Origin: Hyphomicrobiales bacterium | GTDB taxonomy: Bacteria > Pseudomonadota > Alphaproteobacteria > Rhizobiales > Xanthobacteraceae | Length of the DNA stretch: 44,131 bases | NCBI GenBank assembly: GCA_021730985.1 | Contig: JAKFYI010000038.1 | Span: 1 to 44,131 of the forward strand | Direction of reading: 5' to 3' | In this document: positions 27,001 through 33,503 of the stretch, piece by piece | Layout of the letters: each line of letters opens with the position of its first letter | Numbering within the stretch: the first letter of the stretch is position 1 | Notes under the pieces: generated by a model | Databases searched by the model: none | What the model was told of the DNA's origin: nothing | What the model saw: only the letters and a program-made list of their open reading frames with translations | Made by a program: the position numbers and the translations under genes

Positions 27001-29253
27001 CAGCGGCTTGACGCCGATCATGTTCGAGGCCGGAACGATCGGCAGCGTCACCTTGCGCTCGACCGCGCGGCCGCCGGACTCCGCCATGCGAACGATCACC
27101 TGCGCTTCGAGCGGGCGTGTGGCCGCGGGGAGCTTCTCCAGATTGACGGTGAAGGTGGCCTGCCCCTTCTCGTCGGTCTCCGGCATGGCCTCGATGGTTT
27201 CGCGGTTGGCGTTGATGTCCTCATCCGCCAGGCCAAAGCGATAGCCGGCGAGGCCCGGCCGCTCCTTGGCCGAGCCGATCACGACTTCACCTTCCAGCGA
27301 CAGGCCGGACGCCGGCGCGCCATAGAGATAGCGGCCATCGACCTTCATTTCCGCGGGCGCGGTCTTCGACAATTGGCCCGCGGGCGCGGTCAGCTCGAAC
27401 TCCAGACGATCCGGCACATAGTCTTCGACCAGGAAGGTCGCCTCGCCGATCGCCGGACGCTTGGGATCGCTGTAGGCGCGGACGCGCCAGGTGCCGGTCG
27501 ACGGCGCATTGATCGGCACGCTGAGCGAGCGGCCGCCGAGACCCTGGTCGGCCACCGCGGCGCGGCGGTATTCGACGCCGTCGGGGCGTTCGATCACCAT
27601 CGTCATCGGGACGTTGAGCGAAGCCGCGCCCTGGCTGTCGCGCAGCAGCGCGGTGATGTGGACCGTCTCGCCCGAGCGATAGACGCCGCGCTCGGTGTAA
27701 ACGAAGGCATCAAGCCCGGCCGGCGACTGCCGCCCCGCCACGCCACGGTCGGACAAATCGAACGCCGGCGACTTCAGGCTGAGGAAGGCGTAGTCGCCCT
27801 TCGGCTCGGTCGCGACCAGCATGGCGGGCGCAAGACCGCCCTCGCCGCGCGTCAGCCCGGCCTCGAACACGACGCGGCCCGCCGCATCGCTGCGCTTGGT
27901 GGCAAGAACCTCGTTGTTGCGCGCCAGCAGCCGCACTTCGATCTGGCTCTTCGGCTCGGTGGTCGCCAGCGAATTGACGAACACGTTGACGCCATCGTTG
28001 CCGGAATAGGCGGCGAGCCCGAGGTCGGACACGATGAACCACTGGGTCGCAAGATTCTCGTAGCGGCGCTCGGCGGGCGCGCCGGAGGCGTTCGCCGTCA
28101 TCACGTACACGCCGGGCGCAAGATCGCCGACCGCCTGATCGACCGGAAACGCGGTGGTGACATCGGCATTGAGGGTCTGCTCGACCGCGAGTTCGCCCTT
28201 CCAGACGCTGACGCCGCGGCTCTCGGCCAGGCGTTCGACGTCGTAGCTGTCGATGCCGCGCTGGAAGTCGCCGCCGATCACGGTCTCGACCAGGTTGCGG
28301 TCGCCGATCCGGTAGATTTCGATCGCCACCGACTTGGTGTTGACGGTCACCACCGGAATGCCGCGCTGGCCGGTGCGCGGCAGCACGTAGGCCTTGGCGG
28401 TGAAGCGCACGAACGGCTTGCGGTCGCGGACATACACCGCCATCTCGGCGGACTTCGCCAGCGTTTCGCGGACGGTGGACGGAAGACCCGCCCGCAGCGT
28501 GACGTTGTAACGCTCGCCGTGCTTCAGCCCTTCGACGCAGAGCTGTTTTCCTTCGACCGACAACGCGGGCTTGTCGATTCCGGCAACCGACACGAACGGC
28601 GAGAAATCGGTGCGCTTGCCCGGCAGCGTCTCGGAGAACTGGAAGCAGGCCCGCGGCGACGACGCATCGGCATCGACCGAGTAGTCGCGCATGCGGAAGC
28701 CGTGGTCGGAGCGCATATTCTCGTACAGCGCCCGCACGTCGGCGATCTCGCGCGTTTCAAGCGACAGGCGCAGCGCATCGAGCGCAGGCCGCCAGCGTTT
28801 GAGCTCGCCCTGATTGCGGCCGACGATGACAAGGGCGTCGGCCTCCTCGCCGCGGTTCTTGGCCAGGGCGTAGGCCTGATAGGCGGCGGTGGAGGCGCGC
28901 TCCTGCAGCAGCGTGCGCTCGCGGTCGTCGGAGGGACGGATCTGCTGGATGGTTCGGGCGAGGCGCAGCCAGCCCGCGCTGTCTGTGGGAGAAGCAGCCA
29001 CGATCTGGCTCAGCAGCACCATGCCGTTGCGGAAATCGTTGATCTTGAAGGCGGCGTCGGCTTCGCGTCGAAGCTGCGCCAGCGGTTTGCCGGCGGCTCC
29101 GGCGTCGCTCTTGATCTGCGCCTCGAGCTTGACCGCGGCCTCGGCAAGCTCGGGCCGGTCATACGCCTTCTGCGCGCTGGAAACGGTGGCGGTAAAAATG
29201 CACGCAAGGGTGACGAGCGCGGCAAAGACGCCGGCGCGGATGAGCACCATCAT
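24040..29253 (-). CDS. bacterial alpha-2-macroglobulin (YfhM-like)
   Basis: The 1737-residue periplasmic protein has a signal peptide (MMVLIRAGVFAALVTLACIF, cleavage probably at SSAQ near 27). An N-terminal helical-repeat region follows at about 30-200, then MG domains, a bait-region area, the thioester domain and a C-terminal domain. The thioester motif GCSEQ is intact at C1288-Q1291 within YPFGCSEQITSRALPL, so it should trap proteases covalently in the manner of E. coli YfhM. The residue at -3 of the signal-peptide cysteine is Thr, so the lipobox is poor and a soluble periplasmic form is more likely than a lipoprotein. Coupling with pbpC fits the model in which the pair guards breaches in the cell wall. 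Confidence 0.93.
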   Translation of the reverse strand: MMVLIRAGVFAALVTLACIFTATVSSAQKAYDRPELAEAAVKLEAQIKSDAGAAGKPLAQLRREADAAFKINDFRNGMVLLSQIVAASPTDSAGWLRLARTIQQIRPSDDRERTLLQERASTAAYQAYALAKNRGEEADALVIVGRNQGELKRWRPALDALRLSLETREIADVRALYENMRSDHGFRMRDYSVDADASSPRACFQFSETLPGKRTDFSPFVSVAGIDKPALSVEGKQLCVEGLKHGERYNVTLRAGLPSTVRETLAKSAEMAVYVRDRKPFVRFTAKAYVLPRTGQRGIPVVTVNTKSVAIEIYRIGDRNLVETVIGGDFQRGIDSYDVERLAESRGVSVWKGELAVEQTLNADVTTAFPVDQAVGDLAPGVYVMTANASGAPAERRYENLATQWFIVSDLGLAAYSGNDGVNVFVNSLATTEPKSQIEVRLLARNNEVLATKRSDAAGRVVFEAGLTRGEGGLAPAMLVATEPKGDYAFLSLKSPAFDLSDRGVAGRQSPAGLDAFVYTERGVYRSGETVHITALLRDSQGAASLNVPMTMVIERPDGVEYRRAAVADQGLGGRSLSVPINAPSTGTWRVRAYSDPKRPAIGEATFLVEDYVPDRLEFELTAPAGQLSKTAPAEMKVDGRYLYGAPASGLSLEGEVVIGSAKERPGLAGYRFGLADEDINANRETIEAMPETDEKGQATFTVNLEKLPAATRPLEAQVIVRMAESGGRAVERKVTLPIVPASNMIGVKPLFSGRSLGEGETANFDVIFAAPDGKTQARSGLRYELLKVESRYQWYRRDGNWGYEPIKLTRRMADGQIDVAAGQPGRISVPVQWGRYRLEVSTSDPNGPVTSVAFDAGWYTEASADTPDMLEIWLDKPEYRPGDTMTVAVTARTAGRVTLNVIGDRLISSVTQEVQPGVSRIRVPVGKDWGTGAYAVATLRRPLDTTAQRMPGRAIGVQWFAIDRQAKTLKVDMALPQLQRPNGTMRVPVKVGGLAAGEEARIVVAAVDLGILNLTNYKPPAPDDHYLGQRRLTAELRDLYGQLIDGMQGTRGQIKTGGDAAAELSGSPPSQKPVSLYSGIVTVKPDGTAEVSFDIPAFAGTVRVMAVAWSKDKVGRASGDVTVRDPVVVTATLPRFLLTGDRGTMHLELDNVEGPAGEYSVAVRADGGLSLGNQPSQKLRLNAKQRTSLTLPVSSSTAGAVNVTVQIAGPGGFALERSYALSVKPATQVLTRRTVKPLAKGESFTLSSDLFADLVPGTGAVALSVGPSTALDAATLLKALDRYPFGCSEQITSRALPLLYVNELAAEQHLALDTGIDQRIRDAIERLLARQSSNGSFGLWSVGGDDGWLDAYVTDFLTRARERGFAVPDIAFRLALDRLRNEVNAAQDVSKDGGRDLAYALYVLARNGVAPLGDLRYLADAKLNDLATPIAKAQIAAALGMLGDRVRAERVYAAALEQIKPPAQPELFSRPDYGSTLRDAAALITLASEAGGSRSMISSAVQRVEQVRSVASYTSTQEQAWLVLAARALAKDTGGLSFDANGEQRKGSLYRNIKAGDLDRPFRVTNTGDGTAQAVVSVTGAPTTPEPAAERGFKIERLYYTLGGEPADPSQAKQNQRFAVVLKITEAQPQFGRLIVADYLPAGFEIDNPRLVSSGDTGTLSWITEAAAPVHSEFRDDRFSAAFERSSRDKPVFTVAYIVRAVSPGRYVLPQAYVEDMYRPDRFGRTGSGAIEIVGK

Positions 29254-29600
29254 AGGCGGGATCCTCCTGACCGCGCGGCTCCCCGGCCGGCGGGCGACGT
29301 GACAAGCTGAATTCTGAATCGTGTCGAGGTCGTGACGAACGGACGCTGCTGACTATCCATTTGAGACGGCGCAGGGATTTGGCTTGGCTCTGCAGTCTAG
29401 CGAACCGGCGAAGGCATGCCCATGCGGCCCGCCCGCCCCTCAAGGCGGGCCGGACGCAGCGGCGTTTCCGGCGTGGCTTTGTCGCAAAGCGCCGCTCGCA
29501 GGTTCAACGCCTTGCCGATATACCGGGGGCTAAGCGGCGCGCCGGTGGCTCGCCGCCCTGTTCTCCCGCGCGCGGGCGGGCTAAATGGTCGTTGGCGCAA
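29254..29600. other. intergenic region upstream of tRNA-Arg
   Basis: This 347-bp gap holds no convincing gene. It has strong GC-rich hairpins: GGCCCGCC/GGCGGGCC (29426-29451) and GCTTTG-TCG-CAAAGC (29476-29490). It must contain the promoter of the A2M-pbpC transcript on the minus strand and that of the tRNA on the plus strand, but no clear -35/-10 pair was found. Confidence 0.5.
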
Positions 29601-29678
<78 letters not shown>

Positions 29679-29845
29679 TTATTTCAAGCGGTTATCGGGC
29701 GCACTAAAAGAACATTCAGAGGGCGAAATCGCCCCGGGTAACATCTGGGGTACCGCAATAAAATTGTGGATCCTTGAACAGGTATTTGCCGCGTCGGGTA
29801 GCCGTCCGGCGCTCTGGCGCGCCGGACGGCTGTGTCGTTGGCGTA

Positions 29846-30526
29846 TCAGTTCGCAGCGAAGCAATAGAGTAGTCCGGCGCCGCCAGAACTTTTCAGCTGG
29901 TCTGCGCTACAGCCGCGCGAGGGGTGCGAGGCGTTCCATGATTTCGACGGTGCATCGTCGCGCAATCCCATGCGGTCGTGATGACCGACCATGGCCGAGC
30001 CATCCCCGCTTTTCGTCCAGTTGCCGCAAGTCATGTCCTTGTCTGCAGGTGGGGCGCGTCCGTTCTCATCCGATCCGGTGAGGATGTCGTGCTGGTTGAC
30101 GACGAACAGCCGACTGGGAATGCGCCTACCGGTTTCGGCCAACCCTGCTTCGGTGTCGATCTTGTTGTTGGCGGAATGCAGATCGTCAACGTTGCTGGCA
30201 ATCTGCAGGCCCGCCGCATTGACCCATGGCCCCTTGCCGATCCGGTCGCGAGCATCGACTGCCGCGGCGCCACCCACACCCTGAACGCTGAGATAGGCCC
30301 GCCAAGTCCTGCCACCAGCGCCGGCCTTGGCTGCCAGCGCCTGGCAATGAGCGTCGGCTCCCGCGATGCCACCATAGTCGGCGCCCTTGGGTCCGCCGGT
30401 GCTGGTGATGAAGAAGGTCATATTGGGAAACTGCGGTGGCGCCTGTTGCGCCCGCAATTCTCCGATCAGAACGAACGGCGCGGCCGCCGCCATCACGAAT
30501 GCCGCAATCCGAATCTTGCCCTGCAT
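29846..30526 (-). CDS. secreted lectin-like protein (C-type-lectin/DUF1554-like fold)
   Basis: The 226-residue protein has an N-terminal signal peptide (MQGKIRIAAFVMAAAAPFVL, then IGELRAQQAPP). One compact domain follows, with FFITSTGGPKGADYGGIAGA, CQALAAKAG and TWRAYLS at its start and GLLYCFAAN at its end. This layout resembles the secreted lectin-like/DUF1554 domains found in some alphaproteobacteria. The start at 30526 is fixed by GGAGG seven bases upstream; the in-frame ATG at 30616 lacks this. It is the gene nearest the tRNA within the island-like segment. Function is unknown: carbohydrate or surface binding is a guess from fold resemblance. Four cysteines in the mature protein could form disulfides in the periplasm. 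Confidence 0.72.
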   Translation of the reverse strand: MQGKIRIAAFVMAAAAPFVLIGELRAQQAPPQFPNMTFFITSTGGPKGADYGGIAGADAHCQALAAKAGAGGRTWRAYLSVQGVGGAAAVDARDRIGKGPWVNAAGLQIASNVDDLHSANNKIDTEAGLAETGRRIPSRLFVVNQHDILTGSDENGRAPPADKDMTCGNWTKSGDGSAMVGHHDRMGLRDDAPSKSWNASHPSRGCSADQLKSSGGAGLLYCFAAN

Positions 30527-30836
30527 GGGATTTCCTCCAGCGTGTTTGATTGTTGAGGCTTGATCGATGAGCCTTGAGATTCCGCGCCCAGGTGGCATGG
30601 AACTTCTGTCCTTCAATCTACCGGGCTGACGTCATTCCCACAATCGTGGAGGTATCGAAATGCCGAGGGCGTGAACCGTCTGCAGTCCGCTGCGTGGACA
30701 GTTGTCGCATGTCACAGGTCGATAAATCTGCGACAGGGCGGGTGTTTTTGACCACGTCCGGTTTGCCCCCGAAAGCGACGTGCGGCGGGCACGCTGGCAT
30801 GTCCGTTTCGTGCCAGGAGCGAACATGCGCGCCGCT
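30527..30836. other. non-coding stretch upstream of the lectin-like gene
   Basis: No gene is supported here. The sequence holds the promoter region of the lectin-like gene and degenerate repeat-like DNA running into the transporter remnant. The short open frames in both directions look like those of dispersed repeats rather than real proteins. Confidence 0.45.
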
Positions 30837-30970
30837 TCATTCGATCACCTCGTCGGCGCGGGCGAGCAGCGTCTGAGGAACAGGAAGGCCGAGCGCCCTG
30901 GCGGTCTTAAGGTTGATGACGAGCTGATACTTGGTTGGCGCCTGCACCGGCAAATTGGCCGGCCGCAAGG
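30837..30970 (-). pseudogene. 3' remnant of an ABC transporter binding-protein gene (TrpX/DUF534 family)
   Basis: Translation of the minus strand gives [20 protein letters not shown] and then [19 protein letters not shown] followed by a stop. This is the conserved C-terminus of TrpX/DUF534-type substrate-binding proteins. Upstream of about 30970 the family sequence stops abruptly and no start or signal peptide exists, so only about 43 codons remain. The surrounding 30600-30980 sequence resembles a dispersed junk repeat that often accompanies such remnants in Bradyrhizobium-like genomes. That recognition is from memory. Confidence 0.8.
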
Positions 30971-31083
30971 CAAAACAATCTAGTTGGTCCGGCATTCATG
31001 ACTAGTTAGAGCGCGTGTCACCCCCTCGCACCCCTACTCCAATCGGTATAAGTTGAAATTCCGGAGACGCCGCGGGCGATTGA

Positions 31084-32916
31084 TTGAGGGCGCGAGTATT
31101 GTCCAGTGTAGAATCCATCGCGGCGACTGCACAGAATTGGCTTACCCAGTTCGAACGGGCTCTCGCGGCACCTGACGACCTTCTGCTCAAAGACTTGTTT
31201 CATCCTGACAGCCATTGGCGCGATATCCTGGCCCTCACCTGGCATATCAAAACGGTCGACGGCTCGGGTGCTATTCTAAGAGAATTGAAAGCGCATGCGC
31301 CCCGGGCACAACCTTCCCATTTCAAGATCGCTCCCAAACGGACTGCACCCCGCCCTGTTACGCGCGCGGGCGCCAACGCGATGGAGACGATATTCGCATT
31401 TGAAACCGTCGTTGGCCGTGGCAGCGGAATTTTAAGGCTCACCCCCGATGCCGCCGACAGCAACACGTTCAAAGCTTGGACGCTCCTCACGACGCTCGAC
31501 GAAATAAATGGCTGCGAGGAGAAGGTCGGGAGATCGCGCCCGCACGGCAAGCCCTATTCACGGGATTTCCGCGGTCCCAACTGGCTCGACCACAGAATGG
31601 CGATCGCCGAGTATGCCGATCGCGATCCGGCCGTGCTCGTTGTCGGGGGCGGACAGGCAGGACTTGCGATCGCCGCACGTCTCACGCAACTGCAGGTCGA
31701 TACGCTGATCGTGGATCGCGAACGGCGAATTGGCGACAACTGGCGCAAACGCTATCACGCCCTCGTCCTGCACAATCAGATGCACGTCAACCACCTTCCA
31801 TATATGCACTTTCCACCGAACTGGCCGGCCTACATTCCTAAGGACAAGCTAGCCGCCTGGTTTGAGGCCTATGCGGAGAGCATGGAGCTCAACTATTGGA
31901 CCGCCACCGAATTCGAGGGCGGCACTTACGACGAAAACACTGGGCGATGGTCGGTTGTGCTGCGCCGGGCTGATGGCACCAAACGGGAAATGCGCCCGCA
32001 CCACGTCGTCATGGCCACAGGAGTGAGCGGCATTCCGAGCCTTCCGGATATTCCGACGCTGCGCAACTTCGGCGGCACCGTCTTGCACTCCAGCCAATAC
32101 GACGATGGAGATGCATGGAAGGGCAAGAATGCTATTGTCATCGGCTCCGGCAACAGCGGCCATGATATTGCGCAGGACCTGCACTCAAACGGGGCCAACG
32201 TCACGCTCCTTCAACGCAGCTCGACCTTAGTCGTCAATGTGGAGCCAAGCGCCCAACTGCCCTATGCCCTCTATGATGAAGAAACGTCTCTGGAAGACTG
32301 CGACCTCATCGCCACATCCATCCCTCTCTCACTGGCAAGGAAGAGCCACATCCTTCTCACCGAACAAGCGAAGAATCTGGATAAGGAGCTTCTTGATGGG
32401 CTCGAGCGCGTCGGGTTCAAGCTTGATTTCGGCGAAGACGGAACGGGTTGGCAGTTCAAGTACCTCACCCGTGGCGGCGGGTATTATTTCAACGTCGGCT
32501 GCTCCGATCTGCTCGTCAAAGGTGAGATCGGACTGGTGCAATTTTCCGATATCGCAGAGTTCGTCGTGGGAGGAGCGCGGATCCGCACCGGCGAAACGCT
32601 TGCGGCCGATTTGATCGTGTTGGCGACCGGCTACAAAGGCCAGGAATATCTGGTCAGCAAACTGTTTGGTGATGATGTTGCCGCCCGCGTCGGCCCGATC
32701 TGGGGATTCGGCGACGGCCAGGAGTTGCGCAACATGTTCACACGGACAGGGCAGCCGGGCCTCTGGTTCATCGCCGGCAGTTTCGCCCAATGTCGCATCT
32801 ACTCCAAATATCTCGGCCTCCTGATAAAGGCCTGCGAAATAGGCCTGCTGCCCCTCGTCCGCGCCCCTTCGGACGCCCCATCATGCGCGACACCGGCTAA
32901 TTCCGATTTGACTTAA
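31084..32916 (+). CDS. NTF2-like domain fused to flavin-containing monooxygenase
   Basis: The 610-residue protein has an N-terminal SnoaL/NTF2-like domain (about 10-150). An FAD/NAD(P) monooxygenase follows with VVGGGQAGLA (about 187-196) and a second Rossmann motif VIGSGNSGHD (352-361). The FMO/Baeyer-Villiger fingerprint FGGTVLHSSQY has F329, G331, H335 and Y339. It should use NADPH and O2 to oxygenate a soft nucleophile or ketone. There is no ATG at the 5' end: TTG at 31084 or TTG at 31099 (GAGGG eight bases upstream) are the likely starts. It lies inside the tRNA-bounded segment and is less GC-rich than its neighbours, consistent with horizontal arrival. The substrate is unknown. Confidence 0.85.
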   Translation: MRARVLSSVESIAATAQNWLTQFERALAAPDDLLLKDLFHPDSHWRDILALTWHIKTVDGSGAILRELKAHAPRAQPSHFKIAPKRTAPRPVTRAGANAMETIFAFETVVGRGSGILRLTPDAADSNTFKAWTLLTTLDEINGCEEKVGRSRPHGKPYSRDFRGPNWLDHRMAIAEYADRDPAVLVVGGGQAGLAIAARLTQLQVDTLIVDRERRIGDNWRKRYHALVLHNQMHVNHLPYMHFPPNWPAYIPKDKLAAWFEAYAESMELNYWTATEFEGGTYDENTGRWSVVLRRADGTKREMRPHHVVMATGVSGIPSLPDIPTLRNFGGTVLHSSQYDDGDAWKGKNAIVIGSGNSGHDIAQDLHSNGANVTLLQRSSTLVVNVEPSAQLPYALYDEETSLEDCDLIATSIPLSLARKSHILLTEQAKNLDKELLDGLERVGFKLDFGEDGTGWQFKYLTRGGGYYFNVGCSDLLVKGEIGLVQFSDIAEFVVGGARIRTGETLAADLIVLATGYKGQEYLVSKLFGDDVAARVGPIWGFGDGQELRNMFTRTGQPGLWFIAGSFAQCRIYSKYLGLLIKACEIGLLPLVRAPSDAPSCATPANSDLT

Positions 32917-33332
32917 ACACGCTCTTGCACATGGCCCGGTCGCACCAGCGATCCGCCAAGATAGCCCGTCGAATTCAACCGCCCTCGCGCTTCCAGATCG
33001 TCGCGAGCTACGTTTGCGTCCCAGCGCCCAAATACATGGTGGCTAATTCCGAGATCAACCGGGTCCGATCTCAGGGGACCAACATCCGCGTTCAAAACAG
33101 TTCGACGGAGAAGAAGTCCGCCCAACACCATTGGAGAGGCTATTGATTCCCGAACGCTTGGAACCAGCCCATTCCCCTGCCCCACTGCGCTAACGCAGTG
33201 AGCCTAGATGCATCTGATGATCTGTTGCCCCGGTGTAACCGCGCCGGTGCTCTCTCCCCGGAGATGCTCGGCAACGTGCCCGCGAAACCACCCGAGCTAC
33301 TGCTGGCCACACTGATGGTCTGGGCAGCGGCG
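32917..33332. other. gene-free right end of the island-like segment
   Basis: About 400 bp lie between the monooxygenase stop and the attR-like repeat. Short frames on both strands match no family I recognise. The only structured element seen is the perfect hairpin at 33183-33200. It could be decayed mobile DNA, but nothing in it proves this. Confidence 0.4.
33183..33200. other. perfect 7-bp hairpin near attR
   Basis: CACTGCG and CGCAGTG arms surround a CTAA loop. There is no U-run on either side, so it is not a typical terminator. Its place near the right end of the island-like segment could fit a recombinase-binding or element-end structure, but this is speculative. Confidence 0.4.
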
Positions 33333-33378
33333 CTTCTAAGCTGAGGGTCGCAGGTTCGAATCCTGCCGGGGTCGCCAG
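33333..33378 (+). repeat. attR-like direct repeat (tRNA-Arg 3' fragment)
   Basis: This is an exact copy of 29633-29678, beginning CTTCTAAGCTGAGGG and ending GGGGTCGCCAG. It lacks the tRNA 5' half and so is not a functional tRNA. Similarity continues imperfectly for about 60 bp beyond it (compare GAACGTTCAGAGG here with GAACATTCAGAGG on the left). Confidence 0.9.
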
Positions 33379-33471
33379 CCTCTTTCAGTGGCTTACGTAG
33401 AAACGCAAATGAACGTTCAGAGGCGAAAACGCGCGGGGCAAGCGTCGCATTTCCAAGCTTGTTAGATTCAC

Positions 33472-33501
33472 AAAAAAGAGGGCGGCCACGGAACCCGCCC
33501 T
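33472..33501 (-). terminator. rho-independent terminator of the cyclase gene
   Basis: On the minus strand AGGGCGG and CCGCCCT pair (7 bp, 9-nt loop), followed by C and a run of six T. It begins 2 bp after the cyclase stop codon. Confidence 0.85.
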
Positions 33502-33503
33502 GT

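Larger units (their letters stand above)
29679..33378. mobile_element. genomic-island-like segment bounded by tRNA-Arg repeats (no integrase)
   Basis: The 3.7-kb segment between the 46-bp direct repeats contains a secreted lectin-like gene, a decayed transporter-gene fragment, an NTF2-like/flavin monooxygenase fusion gene and several hundred bases without genes. Base composition is visibly richer in A and T than in the flanking core, most clearly in the monooxygenase gene. No integrase, transposase, excisionase or transfer gene is seen. It is either a small non-autonomous insertion or the residue of a larger island whose mobility genes were lost. The insertion point is clear, but current mobility is doubtful. 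Confidence 0.7.

Noticed and set aside
24007..29310. Very long plus-strand open frames opposite the alpha-2-macroglobulin gene
   Set aside because: They mirror the minus-strand codon pattern of a GC-rich gene with conserved domains, have Arg/His/Ala-biased content and no recognisable family.
30618..30983. Short frames upstream of the TrpX remnant
   Set aside because: They resemble spurious frames of dispersed Bradyrhizobium-type repeats and overlap the antisense of the remnant.
32913..33185. 90-codon (minus) and 73-codon (plus) frames at the right end of the island-like segment
   Set aside because: No ribosome site, no family resemblance and conflicting strands; treated as non-coding.
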